Shown one piece after another: positions 44,412-56,199 of a stretch of DNA of 64,000 bases. The position numbers and the translations under genes are program-made. The stretch is taken from assembly GCA_022478985.1 (NCBI GenBank), contig JAKSZP010009192.1, positions 620,001 through 684,000 of the forward strand. The letters run 5' to 3'. Every line of letters starts with the position of its first letter. The stretch's first letter is position 1. Source of the stretch: Massospora cicadina (taxonomy: Eukaryota > Entomophthoromycota > Entomophthoromycetes > Entomophthorales > Entomophthoraceae). The notes beneath the pieces were generated by a model. That model saw only the letters and a program-made list of their open reading frames with translations, was not told the origin of the DNA and did not search any database.

Positions 44412-45010
44412 CCATAAAAAGCCTGACATCCCCCTTTCTTTCAGCTCAAATGTTGAATTCTAATTTTTGGTCCCAACAATATCTTAACAATCTTTCTTCT
44501 GAAGATGTCCATCTCTTCTGATTGTAGAGTAATTCTGCTTAGAGAAATCTCTTTTACGGTCCCCTCAAGATCCATATTCCAAGTCAATCACGTGTAAGTA
44601 GCACTTCTGCTGAAATATCAGAAAGGGTGTCCAATCTCAATGAAACCAGAATAGCGACCATTTTAGATGAATTTCGGACAATTCTACTTCTTCCATTAAT
44701 TTCCCAAATTAGACTTTGATACTTTGCTAGATTCAGCTCCTTTAGTATATAATCCCATTATATTTTTTATGTCTCTTGGAAAATGTAATCCAATATCATT
44801 CCGTTGCTTCATGCCAGCTCTGGTGCCATATTGGGACAATTCAGGGTTATTTGCTGACTTTCTCGTTCTTTTATGTTGCTTTTCTCCACTATCCAGATTA
44901 TTGCATTTGGCAAATACCAACATCTCAATTTCTCTTCCCCTTGTCATGTTCTCTTAAGGTTCAGCCTCTGCTCAACGAACTTGGATTTGAGTAGGACTAG
45001 CCCTAGCTAG
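44412..45010 (+). pseudogene. Antisense frame of element B, shortened, with TATA-like box
   Basis: A TATA-like CCATAAAAAG (44,412-44,421) precedes an ATG at 44,505 and plus-strand readings DFDTLLDSAPLVYNPIIF (about 44,715), then PALVPYWDNSGLFADFLVLL (about 44,815). The first aligns with E and G at the start of the frame. The second aligns with their end (PALVPYWDYLGLF in E), so about 450 bp of the middle are deleted in B. An AATAAAAATT block with a short hairpin follows at 45,098-45,126. Confidence 0.5.
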
Positions 45011-45399
45011 CATCTGATCTCAAATAGATTTTGACAGTTTACATACTTCTGCTGTCACAAATTCTCCCTCCCCAAGAGGTGACATAAGCGTAATCATCCT
45101 CAAATTGAGGATAACCAATAAAAATTATAAAATAAAACTTTTATGGTCTTTATGTTCTTTTCTATATCTACCATTTTTTTATTTTTTTATATGGGACATG
45201 ACCTTTAATAAGTTCAGCGATTCATCTTATTATCTGTTATACCTCTAAACTGGTTCCTAAGTATACTCTGACCTACCAGTTTTTGATTCAGAGGTCTTAT
45301 TTTTATGACTTAAACTTTTTCATTGTGGTTCAGCGGTCCTTTTTTATGTCTTAACCAAAAATTGTCAAGACAAACTCATCTCAATGGATCAGCAGTCCT

Positions 45400-46560
45400 T
45401 CAGGAACACTATCATCTTTTCTCTTGGATCCGCTGCTTTATGCACTTAGCATGGACCCTGTTAACAATTTTTCATCCGCAAGGTTCTTGATAGATATTCA
45501 TCCATTGGCATCTTGAAGATAATCTTTAATGGACATGACCACAATGAATTTAGTTTATTTCTTTTTCTGAAGCCATTTATATCACAATAGGCTATCCTAT
45601 TGCCTACATGGTATTCAGATAATGCCAGTTTGTTCTTATTGTCCGCCATCTTATCCTTGATCTTTTTCTTCAAGGTTGCATCAAATGCCTTCAACTGAAT
45701 TTTGTACAGGATATTTAAAAGTCAGGCTAATTACTGATCAGAACTCATCCCCAATGTTAGTTTGATGACTAAATATAGAATAGGGTTGTAACTCAGCCTT
45801 CTTTCCATATAACAATTCAGATGGCATTTTTCCATTGCCAAATGGTGAATAATGTTGTATGAAAATGTCACTGAACTGAGGTAGGTTCCCCATGCGGAAG
45901 TTTTTCAGTGACCAGCTTCCTCAGCATTGTGGCAAGCATTCCATTTACTTAAATGACCAGTTATCCGTTTCTGGATGATAGGGTACTGACATGACTCCTC
46001 AGATCCCCATTATTTCGCCATCCTCAGGATTACATAGGATGTGAACTTCGTTCCATTGTCACTCAACAAGACTTTCATACATCAATGGCAACAAACAACT
46101 TGATCCAAGGATAAACCATGTGGTAATTGTAGCGTCCACTTTTTCCAGGGCCTTCATCTTGACATCTAGTCATCTGATTGATCGCAACTATAATATTAGA
46201 TTCCCCATGCTTATATTCAGTAGTCCTATCATGTCAATGGGAACTGCATGCCAGGAAAATCAATGGCAGAACAGTCAATATCCATTTGTGTTCTTGTGTG
46301 GCTTATGCAAATGACACTCCACGCAGCAAGACAGATAATTGGTCATATCAAGATTGACAGACTCCCAGTAATAATAAAGGGGAATGTGTAAGTTGTCTTT
46401 CTAAAGCCTACATGCCTGACAAACTTATGTGCAGCTTGAACTATTACCACTCATTCTGACAATTTAGGGAATAACAGTCATTTTCTGTCAATCATTTTGA
46501 ATATTTGTCCATCCTTGGTTTTAATATTTTCCATTGATTTTCAAAGCGCACCTTGGATTT
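45400..46560 (-). pseudogene. Integrase of element B
   Basis: A 77-codon minus-strand frame (45,694-45,461) reads MKAFDATLKKKIKDKMADNK and WSCPLKIIFKMP, the region after the core that resembles 'GP..v.....'. Upstream, around 46,270-45,880, the core sequence matches E and G position by position ('ccatgtggtaattgtagcgtc', the H2C2 end 'cactccacgcagcaag'). Many stops occur. Identification rests on alignment with E and G. Confidence 0.72.
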
Positions 46561-46645
46561 TTCAGGGCTTGTTCCCAATTTCTCTGTCGACCATTATCTG
46601 AAACAGATTATCATCCTGGTAGTATACCACATTGACCATTGGTAA

Positions 46646-46650
46646 CCTTG
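46646..46650. repeat. Target-site duplication of G, left copy (CCTTG)
   Basis: CCTTG here and at 55,827-55,831 flank the TG...CA ends of G exactly. Element B's RNase H reads 'accattggtaa' before and 'gataagcca' after, as in E where the site is uninterrupted (17,491-17,510). Confidence 0.9.
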
Positions 46651-47798
46651 TGCTAAAAATTATAGGGTTCTTGATAATCTCAGCTGAAAAACCCTAAATT
46701 AATTAACTGCATTGGTTTGTTGACGTGCAATTCTCCGCGTTGTCTGATAGTGAGATGTATACATTTGATAAAAGTATGGAGACTAATAAACATAGTTGAA
46801 TAAAGTACTAGTATTTGGTCCAACACAGACCAGTATTTTCTCTTGAAATACTCAGGATGTCCTCAATAGGGATTTGCTTCCTTGTACTGCCTAACTCATT
46901 ATATGCCCAGATTCTTGTTTACGGTTTATCTATGGTGGCACACAGTCAGCAGCAACCCCCAATTCAGTTCAGCTTCTCTTCTCTGGATCCATGCTCAAAT
47001 TCTTAATCTTTATCCTAAAGAGTCTCCCAAGTAAAGCACACAGCAATAATTTCCTTGAGAAAGAATAGAACTTGAAATGGATTCTCGTATGTTACTTAAT
47101 TACTGGTAAATTTTCTTCTGTATAAGTATGTGTAAGTATATTTTTATTAGTGATTATTATTATTAAGAGAATTTATAGTGGTAATTTGGCGCCCAGCCCT
47201 CAGTTTGTCCTCCTCAATGAAATGGCAGCTGATGCTGTTGAATTACTAATCCTCATCTCATCAGCGATGGTCTTCCACATCCTAGCTAGGATTTCGTCAT
47301 TGGACATTCTCAAGATCTAAAATGGATAGAGTCAAAAAAAGTGTCCCTAAATTTTTCTTTTGTTCCCAATGTACCAACTTATACTTTGTCAAGCGAGCTT
47401 CTTATGTAATGAGACTTGTAACCCATTAAGGCAGGTTGGTAACTAACTGATTGATTTGCTAGTTTCAGGTGGCATCACTTGCCTCATAACTTAATTCTTG
47501 AATTCTCAATTGCTAAGTGATGAAAACTGACAAATACTAATCAGTATACCTAATAGTTAATTATTGATTAACTATCAAAGGCCCCTATTTCATCAGCAAC
47601 TCTGCCCAACAAGATCTTAAGCATTTGTATGGATTGATCCCCAATGTATCCAACCAGGTGAATAACCTAAAATCCCCTAAACATTGTTACACTGAAATCA
47701 AGGTCAACCAATATCCAAATCACTTCAGTATAGGGAATTATCCCTGGCAAACTCTCTGGTAATCTAGTTGGCTGGGAATATGGGCAAAAATCCCAACA
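46651..47798 (-). repeat. 3' LTR of element G
   Basis: It starts TGCTAAAAATTATAGGG and ends AAAATCCCAACA. It pairs with 54,700-55,826. A purine tract (minus AAGAGGGGGATG) lies at 47,799-47,810. Confidence 0.92.
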
Positions 47799-48340
47799 CA
47801 TCCCCCTCTTGCCTAGATTTCCAGCACAAAAGGATTGGGGCAGAAGAACACTGCTTCAGAAATTTAGTCAAATACTTCATTTGTTCTAGTGGTGTACAAT
47901 AAGTCAGTACTCAACGCTCCTTGGATAACCTTCAGCATTTGGCTCTCTTCATCTCCCTCCTTGCTACCGCATACATAGAGCGTAGTTCCCACAATATTAT
48001 GTCATGCTGGGCTGATTAATTTACTTGTGACGATATTAATTCTGGGATACAGTTCCCCACTTCTGGTCATATGGCCTGCTGTCATATCTATGATTCTTAG
48101 TCCCGTGTCCTCAATTTCCTGATTTTCTCCTCACCCTCAATAGGATATTCTTGCTGTCAATGTTTGCTTCATGGTAAAATTAAGAATGCTCATTTATATT
48201 TTTCCTTGTTATATTCTTGTAATAGCCTCTTGGCTTATATCATTCTTAATTCTTATCTAAAGAGCTTATTAATTAACCTTGAGTTTAATGTCTCTGAAAT
48301 TAAAGAGCTTAATTGATTAAAGAGTGCATAATTTTGACTA

Positions 48341-48350
48341 CCATATAAGT
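48341..48350 (+). promoter_or_regulatory. TATA-like box for the antisense frame of G
   Basis: CCATATAAGT, 71 bp upstream of the ATG at 48,421, lies at the same relative place as CTATATAAGT in E. Confidence 0.5.
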
Positions 48351-48420
48351 TTTACATCACCATTCTCATCCAGCCCATAAGTCAAATTTGGAGTCTTGGT
48401 ACTAACAGCTTGTTAATAGC

Positions 48421-49470
48421 ATGTCTAATAAAGACCTTCGGCTCTTCCAGCTGATGAGCTGATCAGCACGCTGGAACCTCTTCTATGGTCCTTCCAGGGA
48501 TCATACTCACAGTTAAGTACACATAGCTAGTCCTTCCATGGAATTACCAGAAATGGTAATCAACCACAATGAAACCAGGTTAGCGATTGTCTCAAACAAC
48601 TCAAAGACAATCCTTCATCTATTATATATTCCTGAGCTATATTTTAAAACTCTCCTGGAATCAGCTCCATTTTCAGATACTCCTACTATCATTGTCAAAC
48701 CTCCTGAAGCAATGCCCTCTGATTTCAATTGGTCATTCCTCTCTGGATCAAACTTGCTTCTGGAGTTCCTCAGCCTACCCAGTCAATATTACAAGCCAGC
48801 TATTTTGGCCACTAACTAGCCATTAACAGCGTACATTTCGAACTCCCCTATGAAGAATTAAGAGCCCAAGTAGCCAAGTCTTTGCCCATAGCTCTGAACT
48901 CTTCCATTCTTATAAACATCCTAGATCAAGATGTTGAAGCCTATGCTCTTTGCTTTGCCAGCCAAGCTCTAAAAGTTGGGCCATGAAACTACCAGCCTCT
49001 CCTGGCTTCTAACGCTCATTCTGTTTTCACTTCCAAGAAGCTCATAGTCATCATATGCATGATGCAATTTGCTCCTTGCATGACTATCACGCTTCTGGTG
49101 CATCCCATTGGTTTCTTCCACTGATGGCTTTAATAAGGGGCATGATTCAGCAGCCCCTGTTACCTATCCCTTGCTTGATGCTGGCCCATATGTCCAGTGT
49201 TCTTGATGAAGCACATTGGCTAGCGCCAAGACCAGTCTTCTAGCTCTGGTGCCATATTGGGATTAATCAGGGTTATTTTCTGACTGCCTCTTCTTTTACT
49301 TTTGCTTCACTCCTCAATCTGGGGTATTGTATTTGGTATCTTCTGATATACCCATTTCTTTAAGTCAATTTCTCACAGGGATCCATATCCGCTCAACAAA
49401 CTTGGTTTTGAGTAGGTCTAGCCTTTGCTAGCATCTGATATCACATAAATCTTAACAGGTTGTTTACTCC
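48421..49470 (+). pseudogene. Antisense reading frame of element G
   Basis: This is the best preserved copy of the opposite-strand frame. It can start at ATG 48,421 (MSNKDLRLFQ) and includes an uninterrupted 93-codon stretch (48,538-48,819) with IPELYFKTLLESAPFSDTP and SQYYKPAILATN. After a frame change it reads LPYEELRAQVAKSLPIALNS, and at 49,055-49,240 DAICSLHDYHASGASHWF and DEAHWLAPRPVF. Amino-acid matches to E persist through the whole length. It looks like a soluble, Leu-rich protein of perhaps 330-350 residues with no signal peptide or membrane segment that I can see. Function is unknown. Confidence 0.6.
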
Positions 49471-49879
49471 TACTGAAATCCATCCTTCCTCCCCCAAGAG
49501 GCGACATAGATGGATTTATCCCCAAATTGAGGATAACCAATTAAAAAGAAAGATAAAAAATATATTGTTTTTTCTATGTGTTTAAGAATCCTTTTTTCCT
49601 AATATTTTGATCAATCTTTTATTTTTTTCTTCTTTTAACCATAGGAATTGACCTGTCTTGGTTCAGCGGTCTCTCTTTAAATTTTATTCCCCAAACTGGT
49701 TCCTAGGTATACTTAGACCTATCAGTTTTCTATGGTTCAGATGCCTTACTTTTTATAAGAATTAACCATCTAGATTGGTTCAGAGGTCCTTTTACAGCTT
49801 TAACCAAATCATTAGGACATAACCAAATTAATGACTAGAGGCCTTTGGGAACTCTTTTTTTATTATTTTTTCACCAATC

Positions 49880-50960
49880 TATTACTTTAAATATTTAGCA
49901 TGGACTCAATTCACTATCCTTCCATCCAAGAGGTTCTTGATGGAGTAGGCGTCCATTGCCATTTTTTGATAATCTCAAACAGCCTGACCACAATGCATCC
50001 AATTTGTTTCTTCTCCCAAAACCATGCCTATTGCAATTTGCAACTCTTTTGACTATCTAGTATTCACTTAAGTCTTGAGGTCTTATTGTCCGTTGTTTTC
50101 TCTTAATACCTCTCTTCAAAGTTGTATCAAATTCTTGCAATTGCATTTCAATCAGGATATTCCTGAATTTGTTCAGGTACTGCTCAGAACATCCCTGATG
50201 TTGGTTCCACCACAATATATAAAATTGGCAGCACGCAGCCTTCCTTCCATATAGAAACTCAAACAGAGTTTTTCCCATCAATATGATGACTGATACTGTA
50301 GGCGAATGTCACTGAACTCAGGTACATTAACCCTGCGCGGATGTTCTTCCTAAAACCAGCTTCCTCAGAGTTTCCAGCCATCATCATATTGAATCGTTCT
50401 ACCTGTCTTTTTGTCTTTGTCTGGTAGGGTAATATCACGACTCCTTGTATCCTTGTTAATTCATTTAATTGTAGAGTCACATAATATGTTAAATTAATTT
50501 CATTGTTGCTCAGCAGGACATTTGGGAATCCATGTTGGTATACTACTTGATCTATAATGAACTTCGCAGTACTAGTAGCTTCTACTTTTGCCAGGGCCTT
50601 TGTCTCAACCCATCTCGTCAGATGATTGATCACAACTATTATGTAATTGACTCCCCATGTGCTCATCACCAGCGGTCTCATCACATCAATGGACACCATA
50701 TGCCAAGCAAATTTAAGGAGACTAGTCAGTTTCCAGTCATATTCTTATGTGGCTTGTGCAACTGACACTCCACACAGAAAAGCTAGATAGTCCACAACAA
50801 CGTAGTTGATGAATTCCTGGTAGTAGTACTAGAAAATATGATTGGTCACTTTTCTCAGTCCTCCATGCCTGAAAACCTTATGAGCAGCTTGAACGATAGC
50901 TACTCGTTCTGACAGCTTTAAGATAAGTAATCACTTCCCATTGGTCTTCTTAAAAGCTTG
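49880..50960 (-). pseudogene. Integrase of element G
   Basis: A 146-codon minus-strand frame (50,699-50,259) covers most of the core: SIDVMRPLVMSTWGVNYIIV, VINHLTRWVETKAL, FPNVLLSNNEINLTYYVT and TKRQVERFNMMMAG. Asp1 (SID) and Glu (VERFN) are kept. The second Asp is Asn (SNNE, normally SDNG), which would abolish strand transfer. The H2C2 finger lies upstream near 50,770. It is the longest intact integrase stretch in the window. Confidence 0.88.
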
Positions 50961-51039
50961 TCCACCCATGGTCTCAGTTTTTTATCACTTTTCAAAGTGC
51001 ATATTTAATTTCTTGGGGCTCATTCCAAATTTTTCCATT

Positions 51040-51500
51040 GACCATTCTCTGGAATAGCTCATCTGCCTGCTGGTATACCATCTGGACCATTGGTATTCTG
51101 ATAAGCCTTTTTCATTCTGATGAGACGCCTCATCTCAGTGGACTATCTCATAATCGTAAGCCTGTAGCTTTTTTGCCCATTGGGACAGGTGTCCTTCTGG
51201 TTTATGTAAATTGTGCAGCCAATGCAACGAGGAGTAGTCTGTCACCACTTTAACATGCATTCCATGGATATACACCCAAAACTGTTTACATGCATATATG
51301 ACCATAAGGCATTCACATTCAATTACGGTGTAATTCCTCTAAGTGGCTGAGAGTGTCCAGCTCACATATGCCACCGGATGTTCATCCAGAAGTTCATCTA
51401 TTTGGCTCAATATGACACCAATCGCCATCAATAAAATTGGTTTAATTATATATTCTTGATCAAAATTTTGGATATTAAAAAAATCAAATCAATTAATTAA
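51040..51500 (-). pseudogene. RNase H of element G
   Basis: It aligns along its length with E (17,470-17,800): 'gtagtctgtcaccactttaa' encodes the T-D-x-S segment, and 'ccatggatatacacccaaaa' the preceding strand. Frames are broken. Order and orientation agree with the RT to its right. Confidence 0.75.
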
Positions 51501-51529
51501 TGGTGTAACTCATTGAAGGATTTATAGGC

Positions 51530-52306
51530 TTCTCCATTCCAAATGATTCTTTTTTTGGATCCTTTAACAAATGGAAGAGGGCTTAGCAATTGTTGCAAGA
51601 TACTGAATGAATCTTCTATAGTATCTGACCATTCCAAGGAACACTTGGATATCTCAGACAATCTTTGGCACAGCAAATTAGATCTATGACTTTGATCTTC
51701 TGGGCTTGCGGCTGCAGTCCACTAAAGTTGATAATAAATCCCAGATATTCCAACTCTTTTTTAAAGAAGTGACCCTACCTCAGCTTAATTTTCAGGTTGG
51801 CCATGGATAGTCTCTTGAACACTTCCTCCAAGAGATGCAAATAGTCAATAAACGTACTATTGAATACATTTATATCGTCCAAGTACACCAGGACGCATGA
51901 AAACTTGAAGTCATTTAGAATTGCATCCATGGCCCTCTGGAACGTCGCAGGCGCATTGCAAAGACCCTAGGGCATCCTCGTCAGTTGATAAAGCCCCTGC
52001 GCAGTGATAATTGCGCATTTCTCTTGGTCTTCTCTTGGCAAATCAATTTGCCAATACCCCAATCTTAGATCCATTGTGGAGAAACACTTTGCTTGCCCCA
52101 ATTGATTTAGCACATCGTCAATTCTTGGTAGTCAGTACAAATTCTTCTTTGTAATCTTATTCAGCTTCTGATATTAATCACCATTTGATTAGAGCCATCC
52201 TTCTTCCTTATGATAAGAATTGAACTCGCCTAGGGAATTGATGATGGATCTAGAAGTCAATGCTTCACTAGTTTGCTGATTTCTTCCTCCACTACAGCTT
52301 TGGCCA
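51530..52306 (-). pseudogene. Reverse transcriptase of element G (N-terminal part after solo LTR S)
   Basis: YLDD is intact at 51,885-51,874 within FSCVLVYLDDINV. The segment PQGLCNAPATFQ-like (about 51,975-51,930) and the connection region near 51,640 match E and B. The N-terminal end is cut at 52,306 by solo LTR S and continues at 53,163-53,400, where 'gaccatcgaattggtctcatc' matches E. Confidence 0.82.
52302..52306. repeat. Target-site duplication of S, left copy (GGCCA)
   Basis: GGCCA occurs directly before and directly after (53,158-53,162) the solo LTR, a perfect 5-bp duplication. Confidence 0.88.
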
Positions 52307-52703
52307 TGTGGGAATTTTCATATGACCACATCATTCAGCTTGGGATTAATTAAGCTTTGATTTATTTTAATTAATGGTTCACATATTTTAATTTAGCTTA
52401 TTAGATAAGCTTATTTATGACAATTTAATTATGTCATCTAGTAGGTGATAATAACTGACCAAATGGTTAATCATAATTCTCATTGGATCATATTTGTTGA
52501 TAATTATGGTTGCAATTTTGTTGGGGATTGTTGCTGACAATTTGGAGATGAGTAAATTAGCTTAAAATGGGCAATTACTCATGGGAAACCATCAGGTTTG
52601 GTAGCTGACATTTGGGCTGATACAAATGGCGATTTAAATACACTATTTTTTGTGGAAATCAGCAGGAATATCTCCCAAAAATTAACCAGTATCTCTTTCA
52701 TTG

Positions 52704-52822
52704 GCTAGGTGAGGTGAGACCATTGTGAAAATCTATTTTCTGTCAGCTAGGTGTGCTGAGACCATCATGGATATCACTTTTCATCAGCTAGGCGTGCCGA
52801 GAATATCATGGTTACCACGAAT
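52704..52822 (+). repeat. Three tandem 41-42-bp units in solo LTR S
   Basis: Units start at 52,704, 52,746 and 52,787, each beginning GCTAGG(T/C)G and containing GAGACCAT or a variant. They lie just upstream of the TATA box, the usual place for LTR enhancer repeats. Confidence 0.75.
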
Positions 52823-52854
52823 ACCCCTAACACATGTCCTTCACCATTTTACCA

Positions 52855-52860
52855 TATAAA
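52855..52860 (+). promoter_or_regulatory. TATA box of solo LTR S
   Basis: TATAAA in ACCATATAAATATTTCC, about 35 bp downstream of the tandem units. Confidence 0.5.
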
Positions 52861-53162
52861 TATTTCCTCACTTTATTAATAATAACCACATTAGTACAGT
52901 GAATACTTTATTGTTTTCAGTTGTTGATTGTTTACAACAAAGTGAAGTTGTGAAGAAGTACTTCCTGTCTAAGTGTCAATTCCAGAGTGAGGCTAAAGTC
53001 ACTTGAATCCTTATATATTGCCAGAGTAGGGCGAAGCTACCCATTTATCCAAACTCAACTTGCTAATTGTCTTCATACAATTAGCAAATTTGTATTTATT
53101 CTCAAAGTCAGTAGTTAAGCGAACCTGTGCACCAGTGAAAACCCTGCAGTGTTTACAGGCCA

Positions 53163-53400
53163 CCTTTGACCATCGAATTGGTCTCATCTTGATTGGCAAA
53201 TTTTTTCTGGTATCAACCTTGTGGATCATATCTCTCCTGCATCCCAAATTGTGGTCATCCTGAACAGATACTTCCTGATACCTGTTGAACAATTTTAGAA
53301 CCTCCTCCTGCTATATTCCCATCAGATCAGCGAGTTGCTCTTGATTGCAGATAGATTGTTACTCTTGGTTACTCATACCAGCAATCTCATATCATCATAG
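53163..53400 (-). pseudogene. Element G, region between protease and RT
   Basis: It matches E 18,706-18,930 ('aactcctcctgctatattcc' versus 'cacctccttttgctggcctt', 'atcagatcagcgagttgctc' identical). The match to E ends near 53,400, marking the breakpoint of the replaced section. Confidence 0.65.
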
Positions 53401-54660
53401 GTCTGAAATTCATAAACCAAAAAAAACAATTTTATATATTTTATATATTTTGTTAGAATTTTATTTTGCAATGGGACTTTTAACCTATAGTTAAGTTCAG
53501 AGGTCCTTCTTTTCCCCTTCATACAAACTGGTTCCTAGGTATACTCTGACCTGCCAGTTATCATGGTTTACATCTTATACACTTAAGATTTAACCATTTT
53601 AATAGTTCAGTGGTCCTCTTTTAGGACTTGACCAAAATCTTAAGACATGACCATTTTAATGGTTCAGTGGTCCTCTGGGGACATTAAAATTATTTTCTTT
53701 TAAGTCCAATACTTCTGATTTTTTCAGTATTGACATTCTTCACTATATGACTAGCAGCGCTGGGTTTTCACGTATAGGCAACGCTTGCTGACTTTGGCAA
53801 TACTCTTAAATTTTTTCATTCATTAGGCCTTCAATATTGACTTGTCATTCATCCAACTGGTCCCAATTCATTTCATATTTTAACAACTGATGCTTGAGTC
53901 TTTATATCTCTCAAAATCGTGAATTACTCATTAGTCAACAGTTCCATTTGATTGTTCTGATCGTTTTTCTCCTAAAAACGATTTTTGGCATTCATGGCCA
54001 TCCAAAACAAGGGAAGTAATTCCACTGGCGGATCTTGAAATGACCCATTAATCACACAGATTGATCTATCCTCGTTAACTTCATCCAATCACATTCTGAA
54101 TTGATGATGAACTCATCACAGCAATTTCTGATCAAAGATTGAATGTTATTGAGTCAAACGATTTACTCCACTATCTTGTATCAATCGTTTCCTGTTTTGA
54201 CCTCATACTCTTCATTGGTAATGTAATCCAATTCTCTTAATTGATAGCTCTCCATATCAAATCATCCAATGTTTTATTTAGTGTCTCATCTAACACCTCG
54301 CTCCTCAGGACTATTAAAAATGGACTAAATTTCAACTTGAGTTGGCCCTGATGATCCTTGGGACTATTTAAAGTTGACCCAATGTCAACCTGAGTTGACC
54401 CTGCTAACAATCTTCGTCTTAGATAGATGTCAGGTGGAACAGATTTTCTTGCAGAACTAGACAATTCCAAATCTAGGCTGCAAGTCCTTTTTTACTGAAT
54501 CTTGAGTATTTTCACCGATTTGTTTCACTAATAGTTAGACATCCAAGCAGGGTGAACACAATTTAACGTGATCCACTTTACTTTCAGTCTTTAATGATAT
54601 TATTTTCCTTAGTAACTTATTGCCAAAATCGGAAACATCTTCATATGACATCATGTCTTA
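53400..54660 (-). other. Replacement segment of element G where protease and gag should be
   Basis: 53,440-53,700 resembles the spacer downstream of integrase in the same family ('ggttcctaggtatactctga', repeated 'ggttcagtggtcc' and variants). From 53,700 the minus strand carries fragments with a coiled-coil look (EKNDQNNQMELLTNE near 53,960) and a 77-codon frame (54,470-54,237). Two tandem units of about 54 bp at 54,308-54,415 both encode NSPKD.QGQL-like residues (one copy degenerate). Only the last 100 bp before the primer site resemble B's gag start. This may be a divergent or recombinant gag. Confidence 0.45.
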
Positions 54661-54680
54661 GTATTTTCTAAACAACTACA

Positions 54681-54697
54681 CCCCAGAGTGAGCGCCA
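54681..54697 (-). promoter_or_regulatory. Primer-binding site of element G
   Basis: The minus strand reads TGGCGCTCACTCTGGGG two bases after the 5' LTR, a diverged version of the site in A, B and E. Confidence 0.7.
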
Positions 54698-54699
54698 AT

Positions 54700-55826
54700 T
54701 ATTAGAATTTTATAGGGTTCTTGATTATCTCATCTGATAATCTGTAAATTGATTGACTGCCTAGGTTTGTTGTGCAATTCTCTGCGTTGTCTGATAGTGA
54801 AGTGTAAACATTTGATAATAGTATGGAGACTATCATTCGTGATTGAATAAAGTACTAGTATTGGATCCCACATTTGACCAGTATTTTCTCTTGAAATACT
54901 CAGGATGTCCTCAATAAGGATTTGTTCCCTTGTACTGCCTAACCCATTCTATGCTCAGATCCTAATTTATGGTTTCTCTCTGGTGACACACAATTGGCAG
55001 CAATCCCCAATTCAGTTCAGCTCCTCTTCTCTGGATCCACGCACAAATCCTTACTTTTTATCCTGAAGAGTCTCCCAATTAAAGCACACGGAAATAATTT
55101 CCTAGAGAAAGAATAGATCTTGAAATTTATTCTGGTATGACACTTAATTACTGGTAAAAGTTTATTCTGTCTAAGTATGTGTAAGTATATTTTATTAGTG
55201 AATTATTAAGGCGATTTATAATGGGAATTTGGCGCCTAACCCTCAGGTTGCCCTCCCTAACGAATTGGCAGCCGTTGCCATTGGTCACCCATCCTCGTCT
55301 CAGCAGTGATGATCTTCCACATCCTAGCTAGGATTCTGTCATTGGACATCCTCAAGACATAATATGGAAAGAGTCAAAAAATGTGTCCCTAACGTTTTCC
55401 TCTCAATCCAGACAAACCAACCATATTTGGCAAGCGACTTGCTTAGGTAATGGGACTTGTTACCCATTAAGGCAGGTCATGAACCAACTGATTGATTTGC
55501 TAGTTGCAGGAGGCATTGCTTCCTTGCAAATTAATCCTCAAATTTCTAATAAGTTAGGATAAAACCAGATCGATTACAATTGGTACACCTGATAGTTAAT
55601 CACTATCAGATGTCCCTATTTCATCAGAAACTCTGACCAAAGAGATCTTAAGCATTCATCCAGATCGATCCCCAATGGATCTGAACAGGCAAATAACCTT
55701 AAATCCCCTAAACACCATTTCCAAAATCAGGATCAACTGATATCCAATTCACCTCACTATAGGGATTTATCCCCTAGCGACCCCTGGCAATATAGTCAGC
55801 TGGGAATATGGGCAAAAATTTCAACA
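54700..55826 (-). repeat. 5' LTR of element G
   Basis: It starts TATTAGAATTTTATAGGG (TG changed to TA) and ends AAAATTTCAACA, followed by the CCTTG duplication. It matches 46,651-47,798. Confidence 0.92.
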
Positions 55827-55831
55827 CCTTG

Positions 55832-56180
55832 ATAAGCCATCCATATATTGATGAGAAGCTCCCACTTGGTGGGGTATCTCAAAGTTGTAACCTTTAAGCT
55901 TTAGTGCCCATTTGTCCAGAAGTTCTTCCAGTTCTTTAAGGTTATGCAGACAACAAAGGGAGGAGTGGTCTGTCGCCACTTTAAAGTGAGTAGCATGAAT
56001 ATAAATTTGAGATTTCTTACAGGAGTTAATCACCATAAGGTATTAATTCTCATAATGGTGTAATTTCTTTTTGCCGCTGACAATATCTGGCTCATGAAAG
56101 CTACTGGATGCTCATCACCAAGTTCATCCCTTGACTCAGGACAGCAACAATTGCCATTAACGAATTAACAGTCTGAATTA
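55832..56180 (-). pseudogene. RNase H of element B (right of G)
   Basis: A 71-codon minus-strand frame (56,036-55,821) reads IYIHATHFKVATDHSSLCCL, HNLKELEELLDKWALKLKGY and NFEIPHQVGASHQYMDGLSR. This is an excellent gypsy RNase H C-terminus with TDHSS and the closing DGLSR. The last codons run over the G junction at 55,831. The remainder toward integrase lies left of G from 46,650. Confidence 0.88.
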
Positions 56181-56199
56181 TAAACTCCCTATTGAAATT

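Larger units (their letters stand above)
52307..53157 (+). mobile_element. Solo LTR S (851 bp) in element G
   Basis: It runs from TGTGGGAATTTTCA to GTGTTTACA, with perfect GGCCA duplications and no coding domain, interrupting sequence that is continuous in E and B. Inside are three tandem 41-42-bp units (52,704-52,822) and a TATA box (52,855). This is a solo LTR of a family otherwise unseen in the window. Plus orientation is inferred from the TATA box. Confidence 0.88.
46651..55826 (-). mobile_element. Ty3/gypsy element G (gag and protease replaced), in RNase H of B
   Basis: This minus-strand element of 9.2 kb has LTRs at 46,651-47,798 and 54,700-55,826 and a perfect CCTTG duplication (46,646-46,650 and 55,827-55,831). 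Integrase, RNase H, RT and the antisense frame are present. Beyond 53,400 the sequence stops matching E and B: protease and most of gag are absent, replaced by spacer-like and unrelated sequence. It probably depended on proteins from related elements. It contains solo LTR S. Confidence 0.92.
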
